This document shows positions 11,101 to 24,680 of a stretch of 64,000 bases of DNA, piece after piece. Position 1 is the stretch's first letter, and the number at the start of each line of letters is the position of its first letter. The position numbers were made by a program, and so were the translations under genes. Below the pieces are notes generated by a model that made no database searches, was not told the DNA's origin, and worked only from the letters and a program-made list of their open reading frames with translations. Source of the DNA: Gnetum montanum (taxonomy: Eukaryota; Streptophyta; Gnetopsida; Gnetales; Gnetaceae); NCBI GenBank assembly GCA_015680685.1, contig MNCI01020745.1:67033-131032 (forward strand), given 5' to 3'.

Positions 11101-13999
11101 CCCCGATTTCCCACTTCGCCAGAGGTTGGCAAAATCCTGGAGCATACTAGAGAACATTTACGCTACGCACAAGAGCTGAAACCCTCTTATGCTGGAGAGC
11201 CCTGTACGCCATACACACAGTCTCTACGCTCCGCTTGTCTTGCGAACCAGCCGAGTCATTCCTGCATACGCCGAGGCTTTTCGTCCGCCTTGTGTTCCCT
11301 CACGACTACGTTAGACCAGTGCACTGTACTTTGACTCTGTAATACCATTATTTACATTTGCTGCATAAGATTGTTTACATTTTACAGTTTTACGTCAACT
11401 TGGCCCACGCATTCTGTTCACGCCCGTTTACGCTTACGCTCTATTCGCATTTGTTTTACCCCGTTTACGCTCGCTACAATGGTTACGCATAACCCAGCGT
11501 ATAGCACTTTGCGTACGCGTGGGGAAATCCTTGTCTGATCCGCGTGCGGACCACCCAAGGTGCTTTGCCTTCATGCATTCCATCTCGCCCTCAGGCGAAG
11601 GCAAGATCTTCTATTCTCATCCTGCGATCCCACGGTCTCTATTTTCCTTCTAGCTGGAGACCGACGATTTTAGGCGGTACAGGGGCCTCCTCTTCCATAG
11701 CAAGGGCCTCCTCTTCAAGAGCTGAAGCCTCTTCTTCATCTGCTAAGCACAAGCCAAGATTAGGATACTAGTTCACTAAGGATATGCAACTACAAAAGGG
11801 AAAAAGAAGGTAGAAAATAAGTTAGCTAAGACATACTTACCAACAAGCTTAGATTGCACATTGCGAACTCTGATCCATAACCTTTTTCCCCTCCCTTTGC
11901 TCACATCTGGAGGCTCTTTTGCAGGATGGTGCTTCTTGATCTACAACTTTGATTTTATGGTTTCTGTAATGAGGCACACTCCCCTTACTAGGTTGTCCAT
12001 GTTGTTAGGGGTAGCCTCTCCAAAGTTATCATGCATATGAAAGGACAAGCCTGCATGATCTGTGGTCGTTATTAAGAAAGACTCCTTGATAGCTTCAGGA
12101 GGGTTTTGAGAATGAGTGGTGTAAAATACATGGAGGATCCATGGTTTGGATATCTGGGTACAATCCTGTATCACCCAGATCCCATTCTCTCATACCACCA
12201 AAAACTTAGCAAACCATTGCAAATAAGTAATGAAAAAGACAAAGGGCACATGGAAGCGCATCTTAAGTTTGCCTTGTAGCCTAGTCATTTCTACCTGTAG
12301 ACCTTCTGAGAGGTACTTAGCCTAATTATATTACATCCCCTCTTCCATCACATCTCTCATAATTCAGGCTTGCTCTACCCCAATAATCTTCCATTGGGAG
12401 AGAAACTTGGGAAAGGCACAAGCTTGGAAGATAGGGTAAATGTTTTGGGCTACCTCTAATCTTACCTTTTCATATAGATGCCTTTGCAATCCTTGCTGGT
12501 CCCCAACCATTCTTCTATTCCTCCCCAATGGTCTACATCTTTACCAGTACTTTTCCCCATAGGTAAACCATCAAAAGGGATGCCAACAAGATCTAAGAAA
12601 AGATTTTTGGTAATCTCAAACACCACTCACACACCATGAACTCATGTGCAAAAGTGGTCCACACTTTCAGTAAAAGAATCTACAAGAGCAACCACTTCCA
12701 CAGCAGGAATCCTTAGGTTTATAGCCAAAAAGAGGTCCATGAGCCTAGCCTCTTGAACCTTCTTGAAAATTATTGCTAGAGCCCCACTACATATCCAACA
12801 GTGTGATTTATCCACCTCACCATACTTAAAGAAGAGGTTAGCCTCATTACATCCTGATGTAATTATGGTAACCTCCTTAGACTTGGCTGCCACTGCAAAA
12901 ACCAAGAATAAAATAAAAAAATGAAAAAGAGGGGGAGTAATTAATTAAACTAATTTTGGTTACATGAAAATGGATGCATGACATAGCTCACTAGGTGTGA
13001 ATAATGTGGGGAACAACAATATTTCCACTAGCACTTCGTCCATTGGGTACTCGATGGGATGCCCATTCACCATCTAACCACCCAAGCTCCTCACATTTCA
13101 TGTAAAACTTGGAATACTTGGTTGGATAGGTCCTAAAATTGTCCCCAAGTTGTTCTGTAACATCGGCATGTACGTTTTTAGTAGAGGAGAACTCCTAAAT
13201 GGCTGTTTGAGCTAGAGCTAAGGTCCCCTCTCTATCATGAAGACCATCCTTGTTGATCATGAATCTAACAACAAATAAAATAAGATGATTGTTTCACATC
13301 ATACAAGATAAAAAAATGAATAAAATCCTTAAACATATAAATAGAACTCACCTGTCGGCATAGTAGACAGTTTGAGGTGGGTTCTGAAAAAGTATGTCCA
13401 TATGGCAAGCAATGAATAGAGTGTTATATTTATGATAACACTTGAATTTTGGCATTTCCTAGATCTAGGAAAAAAGTCTTAAACCTTTTAGACATTGGCT
13501 CAAGCCCCCTACTTCTTCCCCTTCAGTAGACTTTTCTCTCATGAATTTGAGAATGCCTTAGTTTGCTCTTGGAAATAGTGTCTCACTTAGGATGCTTGCT
13601 GCCTCATCGGCTAAGTATGACCATACTATGACACTAAAGTGGTGAAGTAGGAATTCTGAGAACTCCTGCACACCTTCTTGGAACTAGACCACCTGGTCCC
13701 CTACTCGTGCATGTGACAAGGGAACATTGGGCATAGGGGCACTTATACAACATAGAACCCCTACTAATTCAACCATGACTAGGATTAGCTTCAACATAAC
13801 CTTGTAGTTTACAATGAAAGCATTAGTTTACAATAAGGGAAATTCTTGAAAGAAATTTTTTTGAAAAATTCCTAAGTGTTGGCTACACTTCCATGCAGTG
13901 TAGCAATTCTCTGTAAATGTAGCAACCTTATATAGAATGTAACAATCTAATACTATCAATGCACTAAAATTTTTTTCTAAGTGTTCATCCTATCCTTGT

Positions 14000-14340
14000 G
14001 ACTTTGTATGGAGCATAGCAATTGTAGGATCCCATGTAGCGTAGCAATTGAACCCCACAGGCAGCGTAGCACGTATGTCCTAGGTAGCTTAGCACGTATG
14101 TCCTAGGTAGCGTAGCAGTTGCATCCCAAGCAGCATAGCATGTACATCCCATGCAACATAGTAGTTACGTCACGTGCAGCATAGCAGCTACACCCCATGT
14201 AGCGTAATAAGAAAAAACGTAGTGTAGCATGCTAGTTAAGTTGTCAAGGAGGACACGGCCTAAGAAAACACACAACATTTGCAAAACCCCTACCTTGTTC
14301 CACTACGTGGAATGTAAAAGAAAAACAAGGAAACCCTTCC
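14000..14340. repeat. AGCGTAGCA motif array in antisense intron 1 (element B)
   Basis: About ten spaced copies of a unit close to GGTAGCGTAGCAGTTGCATC at roughly 25-30 bp spacing, at the place where element A has GCGTATACGC. The same GCGTAGC word, arranged as inverted pairs, occurs in LTR B (21,140-21,790). Confidence 0.8.
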
Positions 14341-14389
14341 CGACATGTGCTATGCTACCCAGAATGCCCCAAATACACAAAAAACACAC

Positions 14390-14640
14390 ATTGCCCTAGT
14401 TACAGTGATGGCGACCACGACTATGGTGTAACAGCCATGGCTATAGCTATGATGGCCATGGAAATAGTCATGGTGATAGCTACAATAATGGCATAATAGC
14501 CATAGCATAATAGCTATGACAACAACGATTGAGGTGGCAGCCATGGCCATAGCAGCAACAATCACGTTGTAGTCGCCACAACAGCTGTGGCAACCAAGGC
14601 ATGGTGACCATGGTAGAAATAGTGGCATAAAGAAAAACAA
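14390..14640. repeat. ATGGCYATAG-type short repeat tract
   Basis: Irregular short repeats of ATGGCCATGG, CATAGCTATGA and ATAATGGCATAATAG. The open frames on the minus strand here (His/Tyr/Cys-rich) arise from the repetition and show no domain. Confidence 0.6.
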
Positions 14641-14934
14641 TCAACAGAGATGCACAACATAAACAAGGATAATGTAGTGGCTTACTAGGAAGATGGTGCC
14701 TCATGTTTTTCTTCAATGTGTGCTCTAGGGAGACATCACAAGGTGCACTCCCCTTTGTCCACATTGGTGAGACCCTGATGTCTACGCTCACTCCTATGTG
14801 CCATTGCCTTGACATCAAACTTTGGCTTGTTGGTGGTTACACTACAACTACTATGCTCTCTCCTCTAAACTATGCTACACTTTGGGCTATTAGTCTTGAC
14901 AATGAAAATGATAGGTTTACCATGGGTAAACCCC

Positions 14935-14942
14935 TATTTATA
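14935..14942 (-). promoter_or_regulatory. Minus-strand TATA box of antisense gene B
   Basis: TATAAATA on the minus strand, about 170 nt before the exon 1 start codon at 14,764, followed by TTTACCCATGGTAAAC. Element C has a similar order (TATATA, then ACTATGGGTAAGTTG), which supports a shared antisense promoter. Confidence 0.55.
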
Positions 14943-15159
14943 TGCTTTAGGGTTACATGACATGTTACGTTTTTAGGATGTCCCGTGTCTCGTGCGTAAC
15001 ACGGGACACCCCATGACCTATGAGTAATGCAGAACATCACATGTCCCATGCGTAATGCAGGATAACCCACATTCTTTATAGCGTAGAACATAGATGTCCT
15101 AAAAAGAAAATTTAAGCATTTGATTTAACCCCTCATTTTAACCATTTTTTCTTTGCACT

Positions 15160-15421
15160 ACAAGCACAATGATGGTCCGATATGACCTTAAACTAGCAAT
15201 TTTGAAGTTCCCTTTACACTAGAAGTGCAATAATAGTCTTCTAAGATCTTAAACTGGCAATTTCAAAATGTAGTTTTGCATTCTACGCATAATGATGGTA
15301 TGCTATGACCTTAAACTGGAACTTTTGAGATATTGCATGATTACTTTGCATGAATTTCACTTTATGTTGCTATGTTAGGAAGTTGCCACTTGATGTCTTC
15401 TATTTGTTGGATATTTTGTAG
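15160..15421 (+). repeat. CTTAAACTAGCAA motif cluster and pol splice acceptor (element B)
   Basis: Three units around GATGGTCCGATATGACCTTA and AACTAGCAATTTT, about 65 bp apart (15,170-15,330), are followed by the candidate acceptor ATATTTTGTAG ending at 15,421. Pol homology to element A begins directly after. Confidence 0.65.
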
Positions 15422-18400
15422 GATCACTTAGGAATGGCTGCACATGATGACCTCCATTCACCTCTAATATTAACTGGACCCCATGGTAGATTCATGAGAA
15501 ACTTGAACATAGAGCTTGTAGACTTTGAGCCTCCTCCTTGTATCACCAATGTAGCATCCTTAGAAACATCACTAGACTAGCCAGAACATGTAGTCCAAGC
15601 CTTAGACCTGAAAGTTGGTGATGTAACTGAGGATCCACTTGTAGAAATTCTCATGACCACATGCAAAAGTAAGGTGAGAACATTGAAACTTAGCTCTGTA
15701 ATAGAGCCATAGGTTCAACAAAACATCACTAAAGTCCTTAATAATGTCAAAGTGTTTTCATGGTCTTATGAAGACATGCCAGGCCTAGACCCATGCATAA
15801 TACAACACAACATTTTCTTAGATGCACATGTCAAAGTAGTCAAACAGAAAGCTCGCAAAATTAAACCAGAGATTGCATTAGCTGTGCACAATGAGATCAC
15901 CAAGCTTTACCATGTTGGGTTTATCTAAGTATTCGATTACGCTGATTGGGTATCAAACATCGTCATTGTTCCCAAGAAAATTGGGGGTATACATAGCTGT
16001 ATAGATTTCTGAGACTTGAATAAAGCAACCATCAAGGATGATTTCCCATTACTTAGTATTGACCAACTAGTCGATACTATAGCTGTCCATGCCTTACTAT
16101 CCTTCATGGATGGATTCTCGAGATATAATCAAATCCATATAAACCTAGAACATTAGCTTGCCACTACCTTCATGACCCTTGGGAAACATTTTATTACAAA
16201 ATGATGCCCTTTAGGCTGAAAAATGCTAGAGCAACATATCAGCAAGAAATGACTTACATTTTTAATGGCTATCTTTTAGAGTGGCTAAATGACTATGTGA
16301 AAAATATAGTAGTAAAATCTAAGAAAGCACCTAATCACACAAATGACTTGAACCTAGTCCTTCAACATTGCCCTGGGCATGACCTTCATCTCAATCCCAA
16401 AAAATGTGTCTTCGATGTCAAAACTGGATGCATGTTAGACTTCGTAGTGTCAGAAATAGGAATATGTGTAGACCCAAACAAACTCAAAGCCATTGTCAAC
16501 TTAGCACCACCTACAAATCTTAAAGAAATTTGTGGATTGCAGAGCAGGATACAATTTATATGAAGGTTTATCATAAGGTTAACAGATAAATTTCATCCAA
16601 TGTAACACTTACTTAAAAAAGGAACTAACTTTGAATGGAGGATGCTAAGAGGCATTCGACGACTTAAAAAAGGAGCTTGTTCATCTTCCTACCATTTACC
16701 CTCCACAAAGGGATAAGCCCTTTTACATATATCTTGCAACTTTAGATACCTCCATTGTTTCCTTACTCTATCAAAGGAGAGATGAAGGCTCTAAAATTCC
16801 TATTTACTACCTGAGCCATGCATTGATAGTTTATGAAGGAAAATACAATGATCTAGAAAAAAATTACCTTGCTTTAGTATTTGCACTCAAAAAATGGAGA
16901 CACTATTTTTTTTTTAGCCAAGTCAATATCATTTGCAAAAATAACATACTCAGATCCATTACAACCAACATATATGAAAGTAGCAGGATAGCTAAGTGGA
17001 AAGCAATAACTACAGACTTGGACTTATACTACGTAGCACATTTGTCTACAAAGGGTCAAGCGATAGCCACTCAACTTACGGCTTCACCCACTGATGATCA
17101 GGCAACAATAGAACCTGAATTTCCATATGAGCATGTTAGTAGTGTAAGCCTAGTACCTGTAGACTTTGAAGCCATTTTATATTTCTATGATGCTCAACCA
17201 CACAAGGTGGTAGTGCTGCTTCTATTCTCACATTTCCTTTTGGGGAAATTCAACCCTTCACATACCGCTTTGCATTTCTTTGCACAAATAATGTAGCAGA
17301 ATATGAGGGTCTTGTTATGGGAATTTTAGTAGCTTGAGAGTTAGGGATCTAGAACTTAGCAATTCGAGGTGATTCACAATTGGTCATTAACCAAGTCACA
17401 TAGGTCTACGCTTGTAAGGCACAACATCTACAACCCTACTGTGATTTAGCAAAATACTTACTAAAGTAGTTTACAATCTTAGATGTATAGTACATCCCTT
17501 GCAATGAGAATACTATAGTCAATGCATTAGCCACATTACCTTTAAGTGTGCCACCACACATGTTTGCTACCTTACTTGCTTCAATAGTGAAATGCACTAA
17601 CCCTATCATTCACACACCAAACATCGTGTCTGTAAGTGAAGCCCACACTCAAGAATGGTATGATGATGTCAAAACATACCTCCAACATGACTAGCCTTCA
17701 AAAAGCTTAATAGTTGCCAAAAATACACAATAGAAAAATGAGCATGACAGTATGTCCTTGTAGGTGATTGTGCATTATGCTGTAGATCTTATGATGGGAT
17801 ATTGCTAACTTGCATAAGTGGCGAAGAAGCCCAAAGAATCGTTGATCAAGTCCATGAGGGACTGTGTGAAGGTCACATAGCTCCCAAAGCTATGGCAACA
17901 AAAATTAGGTAGCTAGGCTACTACTTTTCCTATATGGAGCATGATTGCCTCTCTAAGGTCATGACATGTAATATATGTTAACGCCATGGGAATTCGATAC
18001 ACATATCACCTACTAAGTTGCATACCACGTAACTTATGTGGCCTTTTCAACGCTGGGGACTAGACATCATAGGGCCCATAACATCCAAGTCTTCTGTAGG
18101 GCATAGTTTCTTTATTATTGCAACTGAGTACTTCACCAAGTGGGTATAAGCTATTTCCCTTAGGAAGACTATGTCTCAACAAGTTTGCAAATTCATTTTG
18201 AACAATATAGTAACTCGATTTAGCCTTCCTATGACTATCGTTATAGACAATGAGCCCTAATTCAGTAGCATGGAAACTAAAGCCTTTTGCAAAAATCTTG
18301 GCACTAAACATTCTTTCTCATCACTGCATTATCCCCAAGCCAATGGCCAAGCAGAAGCCACCAACAAAGCCATTGTCAATCCTCTAAAGGAAATTCTCAG

Positions 18401-18895
18401 TAGCAGCAAGCGATGATGGCATGAGCAACTCATCTACGTGCTTTGGACTTATTATACAATGTGTAGAACTGTCACATGTAAAACCCCATATAGTCTTGTA
18501 TATGGATCTGAAGTGGTGTTACCTCCTGAATTGTAGGTTCCGTCACTCCAAATGATCCTATCAAACTTTATGGATGAGGCTCAAAATAACAAGTCAAGAA
18601 TCATTGATCTTGACTCTACAAAGGAAGAACGCATCCAAATGCTTAGCCGTATCGAGTGGTATCAAGACAAGCAACGGCAGAAACATCATTGCAACCTGTA
18701 CCAACACCTAATCAAAAAAGGAGATCTAGTCCTCAAGGCTGTTTGTGAGCCTGTGAAAAAATTCTCAGCCAATTGGGAAGGGCCTTCTCTGGTCACAAAG
18801 CTTATGAAAATGGGGCATTCAAGTTGGCTAACTTAGATGGTAATGAGTTCGCTAATTCAGTTAATCACTTGTACCTAAAACCATACTATGCCTAA
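15422..18895 (+). pseudogene. pol: Decayed Tat/Ogre-type pol of element B
   Basis: Same domain order as element A with many stops and frameshifts. RT runs about 15,660-16,560 (FSWSYEDMPGLDP, MPFRLKNARATYQQ; the YVDD region reads YVKNIVVKS, so the catalytic aspartates are lost). RNase H is at 16,620-16,960 (YYLSHAL). The archaeal-type RNase H is at 17,160-17,560. Integrase is at 17,780-18,895 (HEGLCEGH, WGLDIIGP, LHYPQANGQAEATNK). Ends at TAA 18,893-18,895 with the same C-terminal YLKPYYA-type sequence as A. CpG-to-TpG/CpA decay is heavier than in A. Confidence 0.88.
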
Positions 18896-18929
18896 CATGC
18901 AATGTTGCGCAAAATATAAAGCAAGGTAA

Positions 18930-19265
18930 GAATATTGTCTTCTATGATGTAAAATTGGCACAGAGCATCCACTATGATGTAAAATTGGCACAGAGCATCC
19001 GCCATGATGTTAAACTAGCACAACATGTCTTTGGGCCATGACATGAAATTGGCACCCCCAGCATGTCTTTGGGCCATAACATGAAACTAGCACCCACAAA
19101 ATGGTCTACTATGACCTTAAATTGGCCATCCCCCATCCACTACGACTTTAAACTAGCATAGTAGCCTACTAGAACCTTAAAATAGCACATCACAGTTTGC
19201 TGGGACCTTAAACTAGCATAGTCGACGGTCTACCAAAACCTAAAACTAGGTTCACAAGGCAACCT
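18930..19265 (+). repeat. ATGATGTAAAATTGGCACAGAGC-type repeats after pol (element B)
   Basis: Spaced units such as CTATGATGTAAAATTGGCAC and GGACCTTAAACTAGCATAG follow the pol stop at about 30-40 bp spacing. Equivalent to 9,021-9,375 (A) and 47,830-48,450 (C). Confidence 0.8.
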
Positions 19266-20751
19266 CTCTAGTTCAACACATGTGACCTGGTGAATAAGCG
19301 AGTGCAAATGTTTTCCATATTTCATTGCCTACCCACACCTCTCGAGCAAGGCTGGGTGGGATGTTGTAGTTCCAGAATGAAATTCACAATGTCAAGGAAA
19401 CACCCTCTAGGACATTTGCAACATTGCCATCCCTAGCATCTTGCTAGTCTTTCAGAGATGTCGTGTGACATCTTACTAACCTTCCGGAGCTACCACAACC
19501 ATTTTCAATCATCTTGGTCATAGCTCTCTTTGTCAGAACCTCCCATTGGAGTCCTAGAACTATTGTGGCCCAGTCACAATGTTGCCACTCTTTAGCCCTC
19601 ACCATCATCTGAGTCTAGAAGAACATTCAGCAATTGGGCTTCCCACCCTACAGCTGAATTTCTTGGCTCTTGCCTATGGTGGGGATTTCTGAGCACCTGA
19701 ATCATCATTGCTCCTAGCCTCTTGAGTGCTCACTTTTGATGTGGCTGTTGGAGTTTTTTCAGCTTGCCATCACCAACACCTACATTGGCCTTCTTGCTTT
19801 GGACATTGCACATACTAGACATAGCACTTGTAGCTCTTGCAATGTCCCAAGCAAACCAGACTTCACCTTCATTTCACATGATGATCATTTTTTCTAGTTT
19901 TCTCTCTATCATGTTTGTAGGATAAGGCTAGGATGACATTGATCAAGAATGCATTTTACCATGAGAGTAGTATACTATGTTGTTCCAAAGTACCTGCTTC
20001 GACTAGCCTAGCTACTTGAGAGTGCATACCCTGACATCCTTTCAACCAACCTAACCTCTGTTTTCTTCCTTTTCAATTTTCAGCATCCCCTTGCAAGCTT
20101 CTCCAATGCACATGCAACCCTTTCCTATGCTTAACCAATAAGCCCATGATGGACGTAATGCAACTTATCTCATGGGAAGCCTCTATAGGCTAGTCAAAGC
20201 CCCACATGAATGTAACACAACTTGTCCCATGGAGGAAACACTAGTTCTATAGTGATGATGCAGTTGTCTTCAAATAGATATGGGTGTGCAACTTTCTTAA
20301 AAAATAACAAAAAGAAAAGAAAATAAAAGAAAGAGAAAGAAAAAAGAAATAAAATAAGAAAAGTGCTGAAGTCAAAAGGCATAGTTGCCATTTTGCAACC
20401 ATCTCAGCTTTGGATCGACTATCTCTAAATACCCTGATGAGAGGTTGAAATCCCAAAGAGGAAAGACACCTATGCATGCTGACTACCTCAAAATCACTTT
20501 GATGAGGGATCACACCATGGAAATGGCCCTCATGGCATTGCATCCTACATTTTCTCATTTTCCATCCATTGTCCCCTAACCCCATCTTCTCAAACTCATC
20601 CCTCGCTCTCTACCATACTTCACTTTCTTAGCACTCTCAAGCATAGCGAAGCATCATCTAAGCAGACACTAACAAATGGTATTGGTATCATGTTCATCAT
20701 GGTGTTTTATATTCTTTGTCAATGTCTTTTGGGCAAATCCTCTAGACATCG
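19266..20751 (+). other. 3' untranslated region of element B
   Basis: No supported gene. A purine-rich tract lies at 20,297-20,363 (A/G runs), about 410-470 bp before the LTR. The 60 bp before the polypurine tract match A and C. Confidence 0.6.
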
Positions 20752-20766
20752 ATAAAGAAGGGCCAG
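20752..20766 (+). promoter_or_regulatory. Polypurine tract of element B
   Basis: ATAAAGAAGGGCCAG directly before the LTR start TGAAACACCATC, aligned with the tracts of A and C. Confidence 0.75.
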
Positions 20767-22911
20767 TGAAACACCATCAACTTTGGGCTCTCGTGACTCA
20801 GCATGAGATTTGTTCAAGCATTGAAACCTAGGCAAAATTTCTTCAAATATGGTGTCATGATGGGATGCACAGATCACGTGGCACCCAAGAAGTCCAAAAA
20901 CCTATAAATTTTTTTCTAAGTCTATCTACTATGCCCCTTAGCACAGTCAGTGTAGCATCCATATCCATGGCTAGTTTTCATCAAAAGGACACCAAGAGTG
21001 GGCTAAATAATTTGACAAATTTTCTACCTTCTAGGCCATCCCGGTTTCCAGTCCACCTAGGTGCTAGGCTACGATTAGTCAAAATTTTTTAGGATGTGCA
21101 AAAAAGTTTGGAAAATTTTCTATGCTTGACCTGCTCTTCTCTGCTATGTTGCACAACGTAGATAGCGTAGCAGGCCATGCGGGACTGAAATTTTTCTAGT
21201 GTTGAACCAAACATAGAAGATGCAATTGGGAAATTTTTTGAATTCCAAGTATGCCTGTTGTGTTGCATCCTTTGAGTGTGATTAGTGTGACATGGAAAAA
21301 TCTGGCAAGTTTCACAAAATTCATCCTAATTTGGATGCTACGCTGTGCTACGTTGCATAGCGTAGTAGGATGCCAGCATCAAAAACTCTTCTATCAAGTA
21401 GTTCTAACACAATAAATGCACTTAGCCATGCTTCAAACACCAAGGCTGCCTATCATACTTCATCCTTAGAGCATGATCAAGGTCCTCTGGCAAAGGATTG
21501 TGGGTTAAGTCAAAATTTTTTCAAAATTAGATGCTATGCTACACAGCGTAGCAGAGATATTAGGGTTAAAAATGTCCCACGAATGAAGCTAGGAGGTATC
21601 AAGAACCTTTAACATAAAGAATGTAGTTGCTGATTACCAAAGTTGCTTGCTTTATTGGGTCTTAGAGTGGTATTCTTAGTTCTAACAAAATTCATTTAAA
21701 AAGGGGGTGCTACGCTGTGCTACGCTATGCAGCGTATCACAACATAGCAAGCCAATATTTATGCTACTCCATTACGCTAGATAGCATAGGCAACATAACA
21801 ATTGGAGAAAGCCTCAGAACACCTCCAAAAGCTCTTAGAGCTCATTGTCAATGGTCATTTCTACTCTAGTGCCTCTCCAATGACCAAGATTAGTAGTTTT
21901 CTTTGTTCTTTTTACACCCCATGTTGATCCCTGAAGTTGTCCCTATGCTTGATGCTACTTGAAAGAGAAGGAAAGACATAGTCTTGGAGCGTAGGCTCTG
22001 ATTTGCATTTATTCTAGGCAGTCTTGTAAAAATGTGGTAGTTTCAGATTTTGGCACATGCAGTCTAGGCAATATGGTCATAGTTTTGCAGATTTTCTATT
22101 ATTTTTCTTGCTCCATTCAACAGAGCACATCAGCATAGCACCACATGTCAGGTGTAGCACATCAGCATAACACGTCCATGTTCATGCTACGTGGGACCTA
22201 GAACACATGGCATTCAACCACGTCTCTCCCCCAACCTTGGCTCTATAAATACCCTAGTAAATGGCATTCTAAGGTTTGGCTTTGATAGTTAGCTTCGGCA
22301 GGAGATTGGTGAGCAAAAAGTTAATGAGTATCAACTCCTAGCATTCAAATCTTCATCCCACTCCCGTGCTTGAATGTGACACCTTCTTGGGCACAACGTA
22401 GCAACTCTCAGACCAGCAAGCATTAACTCCTCTATGCCTATCAACACCATGTTTGTAGCACTCCCAGAGAGCATGACCATATTACCTTACTACCTAGCTA
22501 TTTCTGTCTACGTTGCATAGTAGTTCTACACATCATTCAATCAAAAGCCATGTCCCCCAATCTTGGGATGGTGCATTTCTTCACTCGCACTCTCATTTCA
22601 TTCTTTTTTCTATAGAATTTTAAACTGTTAGTGTATCTATTTCTCTATATTGTCATATGCACCTATGATCATATTCTCTTGTTGTTATACATGTTGCACT
22701 TGTACTTATGCCGAACTCTTATACATGATGCTTAAAAATAATTATTTACAAATGGTTATTTGACACCACGTAAGTCCTTGATTGATCAACTAGATCACTT
22801 AGGACACCCCATTTTTGTTTTCTCCAGCATCGCCCTTCCATGGACTTGGGGTTAGGCTATGTGCCGGATAATGTCTCAATGTTCTAGTCACCAACGTTTT
22901 CAGATGCTACA
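20767..22911 (+). repeat. 3' LTR of element B
   Basis: Starts TGAAACACC and ends AGATGCTACA; 2,145 bp, longer than A (1,245) and C (about 1,540). U3 contains dyad motifs built from GCTACGCT and AGCGTAGC, for example around 21,335-21,370 and 21,530-21,560 and 21,705-21,740. TATAAAT lies at 22,244-22,250. The final 150 bp align with LTR C. The element's 5' LTR is left of the window. Confidence 0.8.
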
Positions 22912-24135
22912 GGTAGCATAGGCTCTAACTTTCCTTTGGGGCATGTATATCAAGGTCAAACTTTAGAAGATTTATTAAATAATAGAACACCTACTATTCC
23001 TCAAGAACCATTAGTATTTCCCCTAGGATAAACTATAGAAGTCAAAAATTCACATATATTACATATTTTTATGGGACCTAATGATGAATACCTAATAATC
23101 CATGTTAGAGTATTCAAAACCATGATAACCATGTTAGTAACTTAAGGTGAGGATTAAAAAATGATATCTTTTATATTCATATTAAAAGATAAAGATGATT
23201 TTTGGCTTCAAATCTTAAAAACTTAGATAGGATCATGGGATGAATTTAAGGAAACAATTATCCAATGCTTCATCTCTAACGATAGGCTATATACCCTTAA
23301 AAAATAACTTATGAGTTCTACAAAAAAAGAAGTTAAGGATTATGAAAATGCCTTTGATATATTTAAGGGACTATGTCTTAAAAATCCTAATCATATATTT
23401 CCAACCCATCAATTTTGGAATTTACACCTAATAAAAAGATTAGAACTCAAGCCTAATAAAAATATTAGCTTTAGAGATCAAGTAGAGGAGGTACAAAAGG
23501 AAAATTGGTTAGATTAAACATGTATAGTAGATAAAGATGTGAGTGAAGAACTAGTGGAGGAGGATTTAAGAAGACAACCTTCAACATCTTCATCATCATT
23601 AGTAGGTAGAAAAATAAGTTTACCATCATTTACTAAAATATTACAAGAAGATTTTTCCACTAAGCTACACATTAAATTTTTTTTAAAAAAAATTGTACTT
23701 AAACATTCTCCTTGAGAAAGTTTTAAAGAATAATCCAATTTATGAAAAATAGTTAAGGGAGTTATGTACAAAAAGAAGAAAGGAAAATATTCCTAGGCAA
23801 GTACACTTGGTTGATAATTTATCTCAACTTATACAAAGTTATGAGAGTCCCAACTATTCTTATTAAAATTATTGAAAAAAGTGTTAAAAATGATCTATTA
23901 GATTTAGGTGCTAGTATTAACATTATGCCACATGCAATGGTTGAAGTATTAGACTTGGAAAATATTAGGGAAGTAAATATATCAGTTTTCTTAGTTGATG
24001 ATTTAACTGTTAAACCTATAGGAGTAGTTGAAGATGTGATAGTGAAAGTAGAAAAAGGAAATTATCTTGTAGATTTTGTTTTATTGGTAGTTAAGGATTC
24101 AAATTATTTTCTCATTATTCTAGGAATATCTTGAT
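22912..24135 (+). pseudogene. gag: Athila-like gag-protease remnant (element F)
   Basis: AT-rich gypsy element starting abruptly at the end of LTR B. Gag-like sequence is seen at 22,930-23,520 (GQTLEDLLNN, SWDEFKETIIQCF, ENAFDIFKGLC), in the style of Athila gag. Protease is at 23,811-24,135 (LLDLGASINIMPHAM, where the usual catalytic Asp-Ser/Thr-Gly reads DLGA as in Athila, then VDFVLL and LGIS). Several stops. The LTR and gag start are missing on the left, consistent with B having inserted here. Confidence 0.75.
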
Positions 24136-24680
24136 TAGCAACAGATGATGCTACAATCAATTGTAGATAAGGGTAACTTTAATTCACCTTTTCCAATCTC
24201 ACTTTTACATTTAACCTATTTGATAAAGCAAAGGAGGATAGAATAAATTAAGATATTAAAGAATCTAGAGTGTTATATTCAATACCAAATTTTTCCATGG
24301 CTGAAAATAGGGAAACTTTATAACTTAATAATTTTGATGAGGGATCCTTAGATTCTTCCACTATAGAAAAATAGAATTTATTTGATTAAATTTTGAACTT
24401 AGGATTAGGAATTATTGGGGATAATATTGAACCACCAATCAACAACTCTCTCAAACTTGGGAAACTACCTAATACCCTCAAGTACATTTTTCTTGACAAC
24501 AATAAATAATTAATAATAAAATCTCAATTGTCAATTGATAAAAGATGATAAATTAATTAAAATATCGAAAAGAAAATCCATGGAATTTGAATGAAGTTTT
24601 GAGAATCTCCTCACTTAACATATGTCAACATCATATATAATTAGAAGATAATGTTAAAATTGTTATAATTCCTCTTAGGA
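24136..24680 (+). other. AT-rich protease-RT linker of element F
   Basis: No recognisable domain; lies between protease and RT of the Athila-like element and is probably degraded polyprotein linker. Confidence 0.5.

Larger units (their letters stand above)
10437..11681 (+). repeat. 3' LTR of element A
   Basis: Begins TGAAACACC after the polypurine tract and ends GGCGGTACA, matching the aligned ends of the B and C LTRs; length 1,245 bp. U3 holds a dense GGCGTATACGCC array (10,575-11,000). A TATA box TATATAAA lies at 11,093-11,100, followed by the conserved region around GAGGTTGGCAAAAT that also follows the TATA box in C. The 5' LTR lies outside the window, so LTR divergence and the target-site duplication cannot be checked. 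Confidence 0.8.
11682..14764 (-). pseudogene. Antisense gene of element B, truncated by insertion of A
   Basis: Decayed homologue of the antisense gene at 479-4888. Exon 1 is likely 14,764-14,686 (starts MWTKGSAPCD, donor GTAAGC). Middle exons are visible: 13,262-13,000 (NKDGLHDREGTLALAQTA, LGWLDGEWAS), 12,905-12,642 (acceptor TTTTTGCAG, SFTESVDHF) and 12,174-11,941 (ISKPWILHVFYTT). The C-terminal exons equivalent to 479-1,826 of A are absent, and similarity stops where LTR A ends (11,681). The simplest reading is that A jumped into this gene and the missing exons lie left of the window. Many stops. Confidence 0.75.

Noticed and set aside
14350-14818. Minus-strand frames rich in His, Tyr and Cys
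   Set aside because: Produced by ATGGCCATAG-type short repeats; no family resemblance. Only the short part at 14,764-14,686 fits an exon.
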